DNA of 64,000 nt from Ascaphus truei (GCA_036426205.1 CM071570.1:69589585-69653584); one strand, 5' to 3'. Counted from the first letter of the stretch, positions 20,826 to 32,777 are shown. A program made the numbers and translations. Notes: generated from the letters alone by a model not told the origin.

Positions 20826-21982
20826 CAGTATATCTATAGTGTATATATATTGTCATGGCAACGCAGCATCATTTGATGCAGCGCAGCCATATTGAAGAGA
20901 GTTGCAGGGGGAAGATGCCGTGAGGACAACAGAGGTAAGTGCTATATACAAGTATTTTTAAAAAAAATGTAAATCTCTGGGTTGGCCTTCAGTTGCAGGG
21001 TGCAACCCTGAGCAAAACACTACTTGTGCTTTTTAAAAATAACTTGTAAGCGGATTTTGTGCAACCGTTTTAAACCAAATAATACTGATAATTTTGTTCA
21101 CATGCATTGAAAATTGTTAGATATTTCCTTGAATGGGATTTTTCCTCCAATGCATAACAATGATTCCATATTAATGATCATAAAACATAAATAGTATCAA
21201 TAACAGCCCTTGTTTTAAAGTTTGCCATTTTTTGGCAATGCCTGAATTAGCATGATAATGGCAAATTGCTTTTATCACTGGCCTACACTATACCTAACAA
21301 TAAAAAACAAAACAGACTGCTGTGTTAGAAATATTAACAAAGTACACTTAACCGTGAATTTATTTTAATTGGTGGAGACAGAACAGTGATGGAGAAGATA
21401 TCCTGGTCTCATCAAAAAATTATTTATTTTTTGCATATTTTGAATGTGTTTATGACTTCCTCACAGGCAGTAACACGATGAACATTAGCAAAACAATAAC
21501 ATGTACGGTATAAAATCCATTAAACTTAATTTCATATAAGCAGATTACCACACTATATTATTATATTTTTTGCCTTAGTAAATAGACCCCAATGGAAAAT
21601 AGATACTGTATGTAGAACCTTAGATTCTACTTAATAATATTGCGATTTCTTTGTGCCTATCTTTAAAATTTTTCAATTATTTTAGTATTTTTCATTCACT
21701 TCCTCCATTGGAAGCTTTTTCTGTATTTAATGATGAAAACAGTATGTCGAGCATGAAGTTTTGACATAACAGTAAGGCCAAGTAAATACAGTTGCTGTGA
21801 AAATAAATCATGCCAATTATAATGATCAGTGTTTGCTGCCACTTTGGAAATGCAAATGAAATTCTTTATTTTACAGTTGCTCTCATTTAACTCTTTGCTT
21901 CTGCAATATTTACACATCATTACATTAGTCTCTGAATTGTTAGGTGCAGAATAGCAATTACTGGTCACAAGCATTATACATG
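20826..21982. other. AT-rich DNA, no gene
   Basis: No frame above 92 codons and no recognised domain or repeat boundary. Confidence 0.5.
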
Positions 21983-22648
21983 TGTAGCGCTGCTTCCCCC
22001 CCTCCCCCTCTGGGAGATCTTGCCTAAGCTACAGGTGTTGTGGTGCTTGTTACCTGTGAGGGTCCAGGAGAGATGAGCGTCCGCTATGGTAAGGGGAAAC
22101 AGAACAGGCTTTTGGTGATCCTTTAGGTTCTTCTTGTGGTGTCAGCGCCTCCAGTCACAGCAGCTCCAGGGTTCATGGAGACAGATCCAACCATGACAGA
22201 CTTCTCGCATACCACTACCCAATAGACAGTTACTTAGGCAGGGGAATATAAAAAGGATTCTTTATTGAATCAGCCACTGCAGTTGGTATTTCAGCGTATG
22301 CATAATATTTTAGAATGGGTCCTAGACTTCTGGATGGTGCTGGCCTTCTTGCAAAATTGAGACCTTGAGCTCTGCACAGATCTGGGGCTGAAGGCATGTC
22401 TCACTCCCAGACGGGAGGAACGTCAACTAACTGTAATTTGGACACTTCCTCCCTAAGGCACAGAGGGGGAGGGCACAGGGTCTGCACCATGACTGGCTGT
22501 ACACAGACTCCAGTTCACCTCCACCCCTATCACTCAGAGATGCAGCATGAGGAAGGGTAAACCCACAAGATAGCCAGGCACTGACTGTAGCTATCAGGAC
22601 TTATGTGAAAGGAGGCTGAAAGTATATGCTGGACCAGTCATAGTTACA
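21983..22648 (-). mobile_element. 3' LTR, minus strand (LTR family 1)
   Basis: On the minus strand it starts TGTAACTATGACTGG and ends ...GCGCTACA. The minus strand carries AATAAA (complement TTTATTG at 22261). The sequence just outside its 5' edge on the minus strand is CTAAGGGGATAG, a polypurine-tract-like run. This makes it a 3' LTR with its internal region to the right. It is related to the LTR at 12366-13127. Confidence 0.75.
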
Positions 22649-22662
22649 CTATCCCCTTAGGT
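22649..22662 (-). other. Polypurine-tract-like primer site
   Basis: Read on the minus strand as CTAAGGGGATAG immediately before the LTR. Position and purine content fit the plus-strand primer of LTR retrotransposons, but it is short and interrupted by pyrimidines. Confidence 0.5.
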
Positions 22663-22834
22663 GATATTCCCATGTCCTTACTGGGATCAAATTTGGGGCA
22701 CCATCCAGTAACCTGGAGCCTGCAATACAATACAGAGTTAAGTCAGACGTCATGACATAACCAATACACAGTATACCGACATCACTACCCATGTCATCAA
22801 CTGATTACAGTGATAACAAATATAACCAATTCTT

Positions 22835-23300
22835 CTAACGGGAAGAAAAATAGAGTCCGTACTCGTAATACTTGGGGTCAGGTTTCTTTACCACCCGCCC
22901 ATCAAACATCTTGGTCCAGATGAACTATATTTTAGGCGAACCAGGCCTCTGTCGAATTTCCACCCTATCTTTGTAAATACACCTTCCTACCAACCACTCG
23001 TCTAAAATGGAGCAGGTTTTGGACTCCGTTATAAACATCATATCAGAAATCTTAGCCCGGAGATACTCTAAGACAGCCTATTTTAGCCAATCATGCCAGT
23101 TGTTCTCAATTTCTTCCATAATTGGCTCAAGTACGTACGGGAATTCGTACCCGTGAGACTGACGGTACCTAGATATTATTGCACGGTCAGCTCGACTAAA
23201 CTTTAATAATTTGCGGCCAGTGCCTTGGCCTGGCAGCATCCCATATTGAGGTTCTCTACCCTCCACAGCCTGATAGATTATAGCTGGACTCTTAGGTGCT
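22835..23300 (-). pseudogene. Unrecognised ORF next to 3' LTR, C-terminal part
   Basis: The minus-strand peptide runs from about residue phrase PQYGMLPGQGTGRKLL through RYRQSHGYEFPYVLEPIMEE, EYLRAKISDMMF, CSILDEWLVGRCIYKD and MFDGRVVKKPDPKYYEYG to a stop at 22835-22837. Two in-frame stops interrupt it (after HDWLK and SPKI). The sustained non-repetitive composition (Trp, Tyr, Cys, charged residues) argues for a once-real protein. I do not recognise the family. It lies 0.2 kb upstream of the LTR, where gag, env or accessory genes of LTR elements can sit. Confidence 0.5.
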
Positions 23301-23626
23301 ATGACTCTAGATTGATGTCATGTACCCATTTTCGTATGGCTTTAGCTGTCCTCCGGGGAAAGCTGACCCTCCCCCACCAGTGATCTACTATAGGACAATC
23401 CATCAAAAGGAACCTGGTCCTTTTCATACTAGCAGAATAGCCTTGGAACATAGGGCCCCATCACTTAAGAGGTTCCCCAGACCTAGTGTCCATCAGAGAA
23501 GACACACCAGACGTTGAGGACAATTGAGAAGGGAAGACTCTCAGAATGATCTAAATGATCCAGGGGACTTAACTACAGATATCCTCTTGCATAAGATATC
23601 TCCCCCTCTGAATTCTCATCCTCCGT

Positions 23627-24115
23627 CTAACCACCCCTTCCTCCAAAATCCCAATCCCTTAAGTCAGTTGACAACCCAGGGGACAGATAATCACTGGGCA
23701 AATTGGATAATACAAAAATGGACGCAGCAGAGGTAGGGACATTTGTCGCAGACCTGTCCTGAACAAGTGTGGTCTTGGGAGTACAGGCCGGTGATTGGGG
23801 CCTAGAAATGTCCTGGACAAGTCCCGCTGAAGTGGGCTTACTCTTACCCCAAGGTGGCAGTATCGATGCAGACGTAGTGGCATGGGAAGGGACATGGGCA
23901 GCTGGGGCCGGTGAACAGGGCCTAAAATTGTACATGACCAGTCCTTTTGGTGCCATTTTTCCACGGCCCTTAGGGAGGGGTAGTGTTGTGGTATCGGTGG
24001 TCCGACGACACCTTCCTCTGAGCGGGGTCTTGTTGGGGGTAGGGGCAGTAGTGAACTGTCCATCACTCATGCCTGAAGGTCTCAGGGTAGGTTCCGCATC
24101 TTGCGCGGCCGCCAT
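23627..24115 (-). CDS. Hypothetical Pro/Ser/Thr-rich protein of LTR element
   Basis: A 162-codon minus-strand frame starting at an ATG in good context (AACAAGATGG). The protein has a low-complexity centre with a loose internal repeat: LVMYNFRPCSPAPAA resembles LVQDISRPQSPACTP, and LVQDRSATN echoes it. There is a basic patch (RGRCRRT) and no membrane segment or catalytic motif. It lies between two other broken minus-strand frames inside the presumed LTR element. It could be the disordered middle of one large gag-like or accessory protein split by frameshifts. Function unknown. Confidence 0.4.
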   Translation of the reverse strand: MAAAQDAEPTLRPSGMSDGQFTTAPTPNKTPLRGRCRRTTDTTTLPLPKGRGKMAPKGLVMYNFRPCSPAPAAHVPSHATTSASILPPWGKSKPTSAGLVQDISRPQSPACTPKTTLVQDRSATNVPTSAASIFVLSNLPSDYLSPGLSTDLRDWDFGGRGG

Positions 24116-24128
24116 CTTGTTGACGTCA

Positions 24129-24624
24129 TCATAGCGGGCCGGTCTCGCGAGTTCTCAAAGCAAGCACCTGTCCGGCGGCGTGTATGACACACTGCAGCAC
24201 ACTGAATAGGGCTCCGCCTGGCTCCTCATCCCGGTAGGCTGCAGAAGACTCCTGGTGGAAGTAAGAGACAGGAACCTCACCCATCCAAATGTAGGGGATG
24301 TTTTCCGGCTCCACAGGATTCACCGCGGACAGCTTCTTCACTGCTTCGGCATCGTCGTCGGGCGTGGGGCTCCTCCGGGACTCCGGCAGCACCACGGCCT
24401 TCTGGTTGGACACCTCTGGATCGGGACTCTGCCTCAGGACACGGGTAGGTGAATATTTCTTTACAGGTCTGATAGCTTGCTACTTCTTCTGAAGAGGAGG
24501 GTAAGGACACCTCCTCCAGGCCGCAATGGGGCACCCCGCATTCCCTGGTGGCAATTGGCACGGAGCAGGCCTTCTCCGACACCACCAGGGGAAGCGCACC
24601 CAACACCCCTGGGGCAGTCAACAC
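24129..24624 (-). pseudogene. Hypothetical ORF of LTR element, frameshifted
   Basis: Two overlapping minus-strand frames appear to be one protein. The upstream one reads ...CGLEEVSLPSSSEEVASYQT, and after a shift near 24420 the other continues SNQKAVVLPESRRSPTPDDD, AEAVKKLSAVNPVEPENIPY, YIWMGEVPVSYFHQESSAAY and on to about 24129. It is rich in Glu, Ser and Pro with a hydrophobic C-terminal part. No family was recognised. Confidence 0.4.
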
Positions 24625-24629
24625 CCTTT

Positions 24630-25264
24630 CGATCCACCGACACCGGTTACGGTCATGGAACCATCAGAAACTGGGACATGCGGACAGTCACTGGCACCGG
24701 AACACTGGGGCCTTGGTTTGCAGGTAGCACGGATGGTTCCACGGTGTATAAGTTGGCGCATGCCACATATAACGGCAAAGTAAAAAGAAAAAACTGTCCT
24801 GCGCTCTAGACTGTGTTCAAGAGACACTGCGGGAATCCTCACTGCGATCGGGGGAGCGAAATGAAAATCAATCCAGACAGACCAATGTGTCTGATGGAGG
24901 GGAAAGTTCCACCGGATGAACGGAGTATGGGGTGAATGGGGGTAAGGAATGCTGCCTTACCCCTCTATGTAAACCATGTGTCAATGTCTGAGTTCCGCCA
25001 TCTGTGGTGGTGCAAAGTGATTCCGCCAGAAGGACTGAATTAAGGGCCGTGAGGGTGAGGAAAAAGCCGTCTCACCTCACAATCTGAGCCCGGTATAAGC
25101 CTTCTTCTTCCGCTGTATTTAGATGTGTTGGACTCCACGTCCGCAGTGGGAAACACCACCTCCTCCCCCCCTGGGGTGCAGCCAAAGACAAAGAAATAGT
25201 AATTGTGGTAGAGGTTGCTGCGAGGCACTTGCACAAGATCGGGATGTCAGCTAGCAATATGAAA
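24630..25264. other. Unassigned, probably internal region of the minus-strand LTR element
   Basis: No domain in six frames. The expected 5' LTR, tRNA primer site and pol genes are not visible before the next repeat begins at about 25265. Confidence 0.35.
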
Positions 25265-25500
25265 AAATGGAGTCTCCAAAATAGTGACAAATAATAAGCT
25301 TTATTTAGAACGTGCACAAGTGGTGAACAAACTAGTCCTCCCACACGTTTCACGCAGAAAATGCACTTTCTCAAGGAGTGAGGCAGGGTGTGGTTCATTC
25401 CTCCCAGAGTGTGAAACCACCTCCGATTGGCTCTTCGTTGTTGCCCCCTCCCCTAGGTGAAATATAGGGCAGGGTGGATCAAGGAGTGACTGGGCTCTGG
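25265..25500 (-). repeat. Hammerhead-type repeat, minus strand
   Basis: Contains a minus-strand hammerhead-like core (25336-25380) and, downstream on that strand, CTAAATAAAGCTTATT, an AATAAA context. The upstream side holds CCAAT-type GATTGG sequence and CTATATTTCACC. Non-coding. Confidence 0.6.
25336..25380 (-). ncRNA. Degenerate hammerhead motif
   Basis: Minus strand: CUCC/GGGAG stem I, CUUGAGA replacing CUGANGA, stem II GCA-UUUUC-UGC, then GUGAAACGUGUG in place of GAAACGCGUC. The extra U and missing bases predict no activity. Confidence 0.45.
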
Positions 25501-25785
25501 CGCCGAATAACTGGCAATTGAACTTTGCAGAAAGCTTGCATCTTGTGCTGCAAACCCATGTGCAAACCCGTGCTGTTGCGGGCACTATTGCTGCGTTAAT
25601 TGTATATTACCTTACGTAATTTCTATTATTTATAAGTAACGCTGATGACAATTGTTGCAGACAGAGTCATCGCTGATCAATATTAATTTATTACAACGGT
25701 TTATCTCGGTTTACTTTACTTGAGTTAATTTAACAAATACAAGGTTACCTCATTGCTATCAAAAGGGATACTAAGCTTTACTAAA

Positions 25786-25930
25786 AAGAGAGGGGAGGAA
25801 AAGAGGGAGAGAGGGTGAAGAAGAGAGAGAGGGGGAAGAGAGAGAGAGAGGGGAGAAGAGAGAGAGAGGGGGGATAATGGAGAGAGAGGGGGGAGAAGAG
25901 ATAGAGGAGGGAGAAGAGATAGAGGAGGTA
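25786..25930. repeat. Purine-rich (GAGAGG)n low-complexity tract
   Basis: GAGAGAGGGGGGA-type units of 12-20 bp. The Ser/Pro minus-strand frame is an artefact. Confidence 0.9.
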
Positions 25931-26017
25931 GATACGTGGGGGTGGTGTGTGTTCAGCAGGGTTTCTGGGAATGTTACTGTGTTGCTTATATGTGTCAATC
26001 GATCTTGTCTAATAAAA

Positions 26018-26039
26018 ACTACAACTCCCATGATCCCCT
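26018..26039 (+). promoter_or_regulatory. ZNF143/Staf-like motif
   Basis: ACTACAACTCCCATGATCCC resembles the vertebrate ACTACAAYTCCCAGMATGC element bound by ZNF143. It is common within dispersed repeats, and binding here is speculative. Confidence 0.35.
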
Positions 26040-26066
26040 ATGTGTGAGCATGCGCAGTAGAGCATA

Positions 26067-26453
26067 CACTGGCGACACACTTTATTCGAGCTCGGCTAGT
26101 CCCACGAATTCGGGTATACCCGGGTGTATGAGTTTGTGACTGGTTTTCTGCCCGAGTGCATTGAGTATTTCCAGGGCAGGATTGAAGCATTTTATTCCCG
26201 CTGGCTGCAATACTGCACAGTATATATAATATACTGCAGTAACAATTCATGAATTTATGCCATCTGGTAGACACGACGCATTGCAGGCCTATTAATCCTA
26301 ATCATTATCATTAACAGATCAGCCGCCCGTCAGCAGGCATGAACCCAGGCTGGGAAGCAAACGCAACGGGGCTTGTCAGAGGTGAGGGCGGCGCATTCCA
26401 GTGTATGTCCAGGTAATACTGGGTATTTGCTCGAATAAAGTGTGTCGGTGCAG
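26067..26453. mobile_element. MITE family M1, copy 1
   Basis: One end is CACTGGCGACACACTTTATT and the other, inverted, is CTGCACCGACACACTTTATT; both continue with CGAGC. TA dinucleotides flank both ends (26065-26066 and 26454-26455), compatible with a TA target duplication. The interior contains GGGTATACCC, GGAATAAAATGCTT-like sequence in inverted form and TTAACAGATCAG. No ORF. Copies 2 and 3 are at 51947-52361 and 54799-55206 in the opposite orientation. Confidence 0.85.
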
Positions 26454-27117
26454 TAGGGCTGTGACCCGGATGTAGTAGACAGCGAAGGGAGGAAATGAGT
26501 TCTGCACACAGAGAGTCCCGTGAGAAATGCAAAAGATTTGTGAGTGATCTATGATGTAGAAATGAGAAGTCACTTACTATGCCTGCCCTGTCTGTAACAA
26601 CCCGCCCACCCAGAGATTTCAGGGAAAAAGCTTTAGCCCGGAGAAGGGGATGCCAAATCCGAAGTCTCCGGGTGAAACCCGGAGAGGTGGCAACTCCGGC
26701 TGCCGGGGTCACATAGGTGTTTGAAACTGTAGCATTTCATGGAGCTTCCAGCCCCCCTCACCCTCCCTTTTGGCTACTTCTGTCGAGATTGAGGGTGGAC
26801 CTAACTGAGAGAAGGGGAGGGTCTGGAAGCTACAAGGCTCTCAGGCTACTATCCTCCTGCTGGTAATATCACCCCTTCCTCTTAACACCTTCTTCCCCCT
26901 ATGCCTCTTAACCCCTTTGTAGCCCCATGACACTTAACCCCCTCTCCTCCTGCCATGCCTCTTCACCCATATACTGTAATCATCCTGATAGCCAGGAATC
27001 AGGTATATTAGTTGATGATAACCTTAAACAGACCAAGATCCTAAAACCGCCTATAAAGTATTAATAAATATGAAACAACTGACACATAGATAATGAGCAA
27101 TCTATAAGCACAGAATT
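26454..27117. other. Gene-free; MITE-like terminus near 26615-26700
   Basis: AGTCTCCGGGTGAAACCCGG followed by AGAGGTGGCAACTCC resembles a transposon end of the kind also seen near 42110 (CACCTGGCAACCCT). The rest is C-rich (CTTAACCCCTT-like phrases) without coding potential. Confidence 0.4.
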
Positions 27118-27142
27118 ATATATATATATATATATATATATA
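27118..27142. repeat. (TA)n microsatellite
   Basis: A pure TA run of 24 bp or so. Confidence 0.95.
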
Positions 27143-27179
27143 GTCCCTACAAGGTTATTCACCTGATACAGGAAAATAA

Positions 27180-28745
27180 GCTAAGACTTACATTGAGAGT
27201 AAACACACTATTTGGAGACTGATGGGATATAAGCATGAGGAATACTTCAAGAAACTGAAGGATAGTCTGAGAGAAACTCCAAAGTTCGTATTGGCAGACC
27301 CTGAAAAACCATACATCCTTCACATAGATGCTTGTCTGGATAGGTTATGAGATGTTTTGAATTAGGAGAGCCCTGTAGGTCTGCATCCCATGGCATCTAT
27401 TAGTCACAGTTTGCCACCAAGTAGGATCAATTATTCTGCACATAAGGTAGATTTCTGAGCTATTGTGGATCATCTACATTACTTGTATGGTGCTCAATTT
27501 GAAAGTATGAACAGACAACAACACTCTCATCTACATATTGACCATAGCTAAACTAGATACAACTGGTCATCAATGCCTAGCTCTCCTTTTAACAGATGTC
27601 AGACTAAAGTACATACCAGGTTGAAAGAACATTGATGCTGATGCTCTATCAAAGCAGCCATACCTTTATCCTGCTATGGACCATGAATGGCATGAGTTTG
27701 CTGTTACCTGGTGTTAGAGACTTATGTAAGACTTCAGAAGTTAGAGGGAAAGCTGTAAAGCTTCAAACTAACTGCCTAATAGATTTACACTGAAAGCATT
27801 GCAAAGCTATTTGGAATTCAGAATTGTCCAAATTGTCTATTTAGAATTTGTCTAAACTTCAATCTGCTCATAAATGGTACCGTAGCTGCATTGGAGAAAT
27901 ACTTGCAGCCTTCCAAAAGGGAGGTTCAACTCTGGTGGATAGAACTCGTCATCCATGTTTAACCCTTATGAGTAAGGAATGGAAACATGCTATACATGCT
28001 ACATGCTAAAGAAAATTATTTACTGTAAAGAATATTAAATATTCTGACCTACATGCCAAAAAATAGCTTGTATTCTGTAAGCAGTTCCACCTTCATGTAT
28101 TAAGATTATTCGGTGCTGATGATGGGCATCTTAGAATTGTCAAGACTCTAGGTTTACTTCAGGTATATTGTATTGGCCTTAAATGAAAGTTGATGAAGAG
28201 CTGAGCACTACTGCAAGACATGTGCTTTGTGCATTCAAAGCAAAACCTCACTAATAGGGGCAGCAGCTAGAGAGTTCTGGTCCCTTGGACCTCGTGTGTA
28301 TAGATTTGTTGAACATGACATGAAAAACATTAATAAATAAAATATTTGTTCATTGTGATTTCCTTTCCAGATGCATTTTGATCAAGGAATCTGTGAGAGT
28401 CAACTTATGTAATAACTTTTAACCTTATTAGGTGTACGCAAAACCAGAACATCTCATCATCCTCAAAATAATCCTCAGCCAGAGCGCTTCAAGAGAACTT
28501 TACTATGTATACTACGGACCCATAGTGATCATCATAAATCTAGATGGAAGCAATATGTTAAACACCTTGTCCATTCCTACAATTGTATAAGAAAGAAAGT
28601 CTTAGGGTTTTCATGCTACTTCTCAAAGTTTGTAAGAGCAGCACATTTTAACTGTGGACTCTTCATCTCCTAATGAAACTGCACCTAAATCACATCATCT
28701 ATATGTGGTCAACCTGAAAAAGGACTTACAATCTGCCTATAATGT
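27180..28745 (+). pseudogene. Ty3/gypsy pol remnant: RNase H and integrase
   Basis: RNase H-like peptides (PKFVLADPEKPYILHIDACL, then SISHSLPPSRINYSAHKVDF and LHYLYGAQF) are followed by a VPG-N-DADALS-like end at about 27620-27650. The integrase follows: a zinc-binding-like region (HLRIVKTLGLLQ, 28120-28160; a Cys-rich segment), a core start near 28280, and RTSHHPQNNPQPERFKRTLL at about 28455-28515 followed by SRWKQYVKHLVHSYNC. The order RNase H then integrase matches standard Ty3/gypsy elements. Frames are broken by more than ten stops and shifts. No LTR or RT domain was recognised upstream. Confidence 0.8.
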
Positions 28746-28908
28746 GGTTCCAGTGTCTGTGGAAAAGATTTAACAGACGTATAGTAATAAACAGATACAT
28801 TACCAGCATATAAAATATAGAGATCTTCAACAAGGTCGAAGGGGAATAGGGACTTCTATTACAAATGTTTTGAATTTTGGGACAATATAAATTAGCTGAC
28901 TATGAGGT

Positions 28909-29420
28909 TTGGAAAAATCCTTTCTGGGTTTTCACTTTTCGGTTAAGGATTTTGCTCTTGCTCGCCCTCTGTGGCTGGATCGTCCATTTTTGCTCCTGGC
29001 AACTTCCTTTAAAAGGACAGCCTTGTTAGCAGGAAGTTGCCGAGCAAAGTATCAGTTCATGCTGAGTACATGCCATGCGCTTAACAATTGTCTTCACGTT
29101 ACCAGACCCAGCTCACGTACCTCGACTAACCTTTGATTTCAGCCGGACATCGGAGTTCTACAAAAGGAGCTACTCCCGTTCATGGTAATCAACGCACCAT
29201 CAGCACCTATAGTGTTAGGTCTCCCTTGGTTGCGTGCCCACAACCCTACAGTTGACTGGTTAACAGGGCAAGTGACCACCTGGGGCCAACGATGTCACGG
29301 GACATGCTAGTCTAAACCATACCCCAGCTCTGACTCACTGCTGGCATTCATATCTCTCCCCGATGGTCTTCCCCTTGCATACCAGGATTTTGGGGATGTT
29401 TTCATATACAACGCATGGAG
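28909..29420 (+). pseudogene. Ty3/gypsy protease-region remnant
   Basis: After a stop at about 29134 the frame reads LPFMVINAPSAPIVLGLPWL, then RAHNPTVDWLTGQVTTWG. This is the C-terminal part of the gag-pol protease (VLGLPWL...NP.IDW) of chromovirus-type Ty3/gypsy elements, leading to LAYQDFGDVF, the linker before RT. It ends there without RT. It lies on the same strand just downstream of an RNase H-integrase fragment, an impossible order for one element, so two insertions or a rearrangement are implied. The upstream 75 codons (28909-29133) are not recognised. Confidence 0.75.
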
Positions 29421-32221
29421 AACTGTGTCAAAACATACAGTAGGTATACTTGTAATACAGTATGTCAAGCAGCAGTTGAGCCAGAACTGTACCGTACCTG
29501 TACCAGTTGTACCTGTAACTGAACTAACTAGTTGTACAGACTCTGTAAATGAACTAGCATCATGAGCAACTGCAGAGAATGATTCTGAAAATCAATGTAG
29601 AGGAACTAGAACTATAAAGCAATCTCAAAACCTGACATCATGTACCTGGATCACCTAAAAGTGTTGCCTTGGAACTAGCACACAAAAGAGTCAGTGCCTG
29701 TAAGAAATAATTATTCTGTATACAATACAGAAAAGTGTCTATGTGACAAATGTCTGGTGAAACATCTATTTTCAACTTTGTATTCCTGATATTTCTGCTG
29801 ATTCTCTGACAAGAAAAGGAAAAGTCATGCTACAGGATTTTTCAAGTTGAGTGGGAGAGACCCAGCAGATTGAAAGTGCCTTCAAAGATAAAAATGGGTA
29901 CTGTAACTTCATACATTGTCCAGTTATTATGAAACAAGATCTATAGGACTTTGTTTGGTTACTGACACTGCAAGAAATATCGCTGACATGGCATGGGAGT
30001 TGCTTACCAAACATCTTCCTGATTGTCTGGGACTTTTCTTTGGATCTGGGTGTGGTGTGTCATGGACACTTTAATAAACATAGCTTTCAGGCTGTTAATG
30101 AAGTTGCATGCAGAATTGGGCTGGAATGTTTTTACGCAACACATTGCAGCATATCCTGTAATGTCTGTTCGCTTAACAAAGCATAATTTATTGTACTACT
30201 ATATTCAACAATTTTGATAGTGCCTCTCAGGCTAGCCATAAAGCAATACGAAGAGTCAATTTGAAACTGCATTGATGGCCATGATAAAAAGTTGTTAGGC
30301 TTTACCTACCACAATATTTTTTTTATTTATTAGCCCTAAGTCAACTAATGTTGCTTTGAGTATATACACTACTGTATACAGTAACATGTTTTGTTTACCT
30401 GTTGCTTTTCAGGAAATTTTGGTTTTAAGTGTGTACCTGGTCATATATGATGAAATTATGCCATGTTTTTCTTTCTACCTGTGTGCTTAAATGCTTGTCT
30501 GCAAGTCTGTAGCCAGCATTAACCAATCTGAAGGTTTAGGAACAAAGTCCCTCCTAACCAGAGTAAAAAAAGAAGCTATGGAAAAATATGCACCTTTCTC
30601 TTGTTTCTTCCCAGACATCTGAGGAACAGACCTGTGTTTTTCAATTAAATAGAAATATGTTTGGTCTACAGTATATTTCAAAATAGTGAATGACCATGCA
30701 GGTCATTCTTCTGGGAGACATTTCATAGATAAGTCATTTTGCATTTTTACAACCACCTCTCTTAGTGGGCACTTTCAACTTCCATGCCAGCCAATATTGT
30801 CAATGTCATTGGATAAGCATATGTGTTCCAGAATTATATTTTTCTAGCTTTCTCAACCATACAATAGATTGGCCATAGATTTACTTTACTGCCGTTGGCC
30901 AATAAACACACCAATGAAAAAAATATAATTATTTCCTGCAACAAAGGTATTCAGGAAAATGTGGTTATTCCTGGGATTAAAAATTGAATAAAAAAATATA
31001 TATTGAACTGAGATTCTCACAGTTATTATGCATGATTCCATTAATGCAACTGTAGCCTGTCTGAAATGTCCTGTGCCTATTGGTAATGCTGTTCGATTTA
31101 CCTCAGGGGTAAGACAGGGGACGTTCTGGGAAAATACACTACATGGCATGGAACATTGCAAACTGTGTAAAGAAATTCAAAAGAAATGCAAATCTGACCA
31201 CTGCAACAGACAGATATGTGCTAACTATATTTATTGGGTAGGTCATTAGCTTGGTTACTAAAAACACCTATATTTTCCTCAATCTCATATGAAGATCTGC
31301 TTACAAAATTTGACCATGAAAATATAAAGTATTGAATGTTGTTTGCTAATAGAACATAAATATCGTTTAATCAGAATGTTTTTCAGTTCCTAATCTGTAT
31401 AATGCTATTTTCTAACAATATACAAATTCATATATCAGGAATATTCTCTTTCTTAGTATAAAGGCAGGAACTATTATCCGTAAGCCCATTGGTATTTCCA
31501 TGCAAATATTGCATCTATAATTGTCTAAATGAAATACAATAGATTTTACTGAACTCAATTAATAAATAAATTTTACATTTTGTTTGCTTTTTCAGAGAGT
31601 AAGCAATGTTGAGTAAAATCTGAATCAGCTGTGGCTCTCTAAGACCAGAGGCTAAGCTAAGGATAGATTCCTAACTATATTTACTAGCAATATACAAAGC
31701 CATCCCAACAGTAACAGGAAAGTACAAATTTCAACTGACAGTATCACCCAGAGCAAGATTACCATCTCAAGAGTAACAGAGATATGTCTAAAAGTCTGTA
31801 ACTGCCACATGTATCCATCAATATTTTTCAGAAGTTGTCACAGTCAAGTCAAATTTGCATCCAGTTTTGATAAGAATACAATATGATCAGCACAGTCAAA
31901 TATATTGTTTGCTTCTCACACTACAAGTGCCACATGTTTGTATGCATTTAAAGGATCGAAATATTAATACATTCTGTTTTTGTTGCCTATGATGTACAGT
32001 AGATCTTTCAAAAATTGTGGCTATTTTAGGAATATTGCTAATAATATGCCCCTTATTTTCTTATCACTTTACAATAAGGCTCAGATTAAAGTATATCACT
32101 TTAACAAAGTACAGTGAGGATGTTCCAATCAGCTATATTATACTATGCTTTAGGATTTGCAATAGTAAAATAGGTAAACATTTTTAAAAAGAGTGATACA
32201 AGTGTTAGGCAGTGCAAACAT
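29421..32221. other. 2.8 kb AT-rich DNA without recognised features
   Basis: Only short frames (longest 91 codons on the minus strand at 30886-31161) with no domain. No inverted repeats or termini stood out. A candidate for single-copy intergenic or intronic DNA. Confidence 0.5.
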
Positions 32222-32500
32222 TTAGTGGCCTATTCTATAAGCCTTCATAAAAAAAAATCGCTGGACCGTTTTCGCCGCCAGTTTGTTGAACATTGCTATC
32301 ACGGTATTCAGAAAGCCTCGATTACCTGTGATAGTAAAATTCCCAAAACAGGGGAGTAGCCGGCGACGTGATGATCGTTCTCTCAAAAGGCCAAAGCTGC
32401 ACAGAGAGAGCCGCTTCTCCCTGCGCATATCTCGCCAAAGATTGATGGGTTTTAATATTTAATATTAATTGTAATACTAGTGTAGATGAGCAGTGGGTCT
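32222..32500. repeat. Dispersed repeat family R2, fragment
   Basis: Starts with GGCCTATTCTATAAGCC-like sequence and ends TTTAATATTAATTGTAATAC, TAGTGTAGATGAGCAG. The same two edge phrases occur at 49142 (GGGCCTATTCACTAAAC) and 49650 (TTTTAATACTAGTATGCGGG). Non-coding. Confidence 0.55.
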
Positions 32501-32725
32501 CAGCTGATTTCATTTGTAATTGATAAACACCTATTACTAAGCAGTACCCTCATATGAAGAAACTTACGGAGTGAGTAGAAATACTTAAAAACGGGGCTAA
32601 TAGGTAGCATAAGTTCATGCAACAATATACAGAACTAATAAAAATAACAGAAAACTCAGTGAGTTTCTTCATATGAGGGTACTGCCCAGTAATAGGTGTT
32701 TACCAATTACAAATGAAATCAGCTG
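32501..32725. repeat. Inverted repeat, about 63-bp arms
   Basis: CAGCTGATTTCATTTGTAAT... at 32501-32564 is the near-perfect reverse complement of 32663-32725. The spacer is about 98 bp. It directly precedes the hammerhead at 32778, suggesting an inverted insertion of two related repeats. Confidence 0.9.
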
Positions 32726-32744
32726 GTTTTAAAAGCACTTAGGG

Positions 32745-32754
32745 CTTTAAAAAG
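32745..32754 (+). promoter_or_regulatory. TATA-like TTTAAAAAGG box
   Basis: Lies 36 bp upstream of the CUGACGA core at 32782, the same spacing as in other hammerhead repeats of the window. Promoter role inferred. Confidence 0.35.
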
Positions 32755-32777
32755 GTTAAGGTCTTTCTGCTGCTTCA

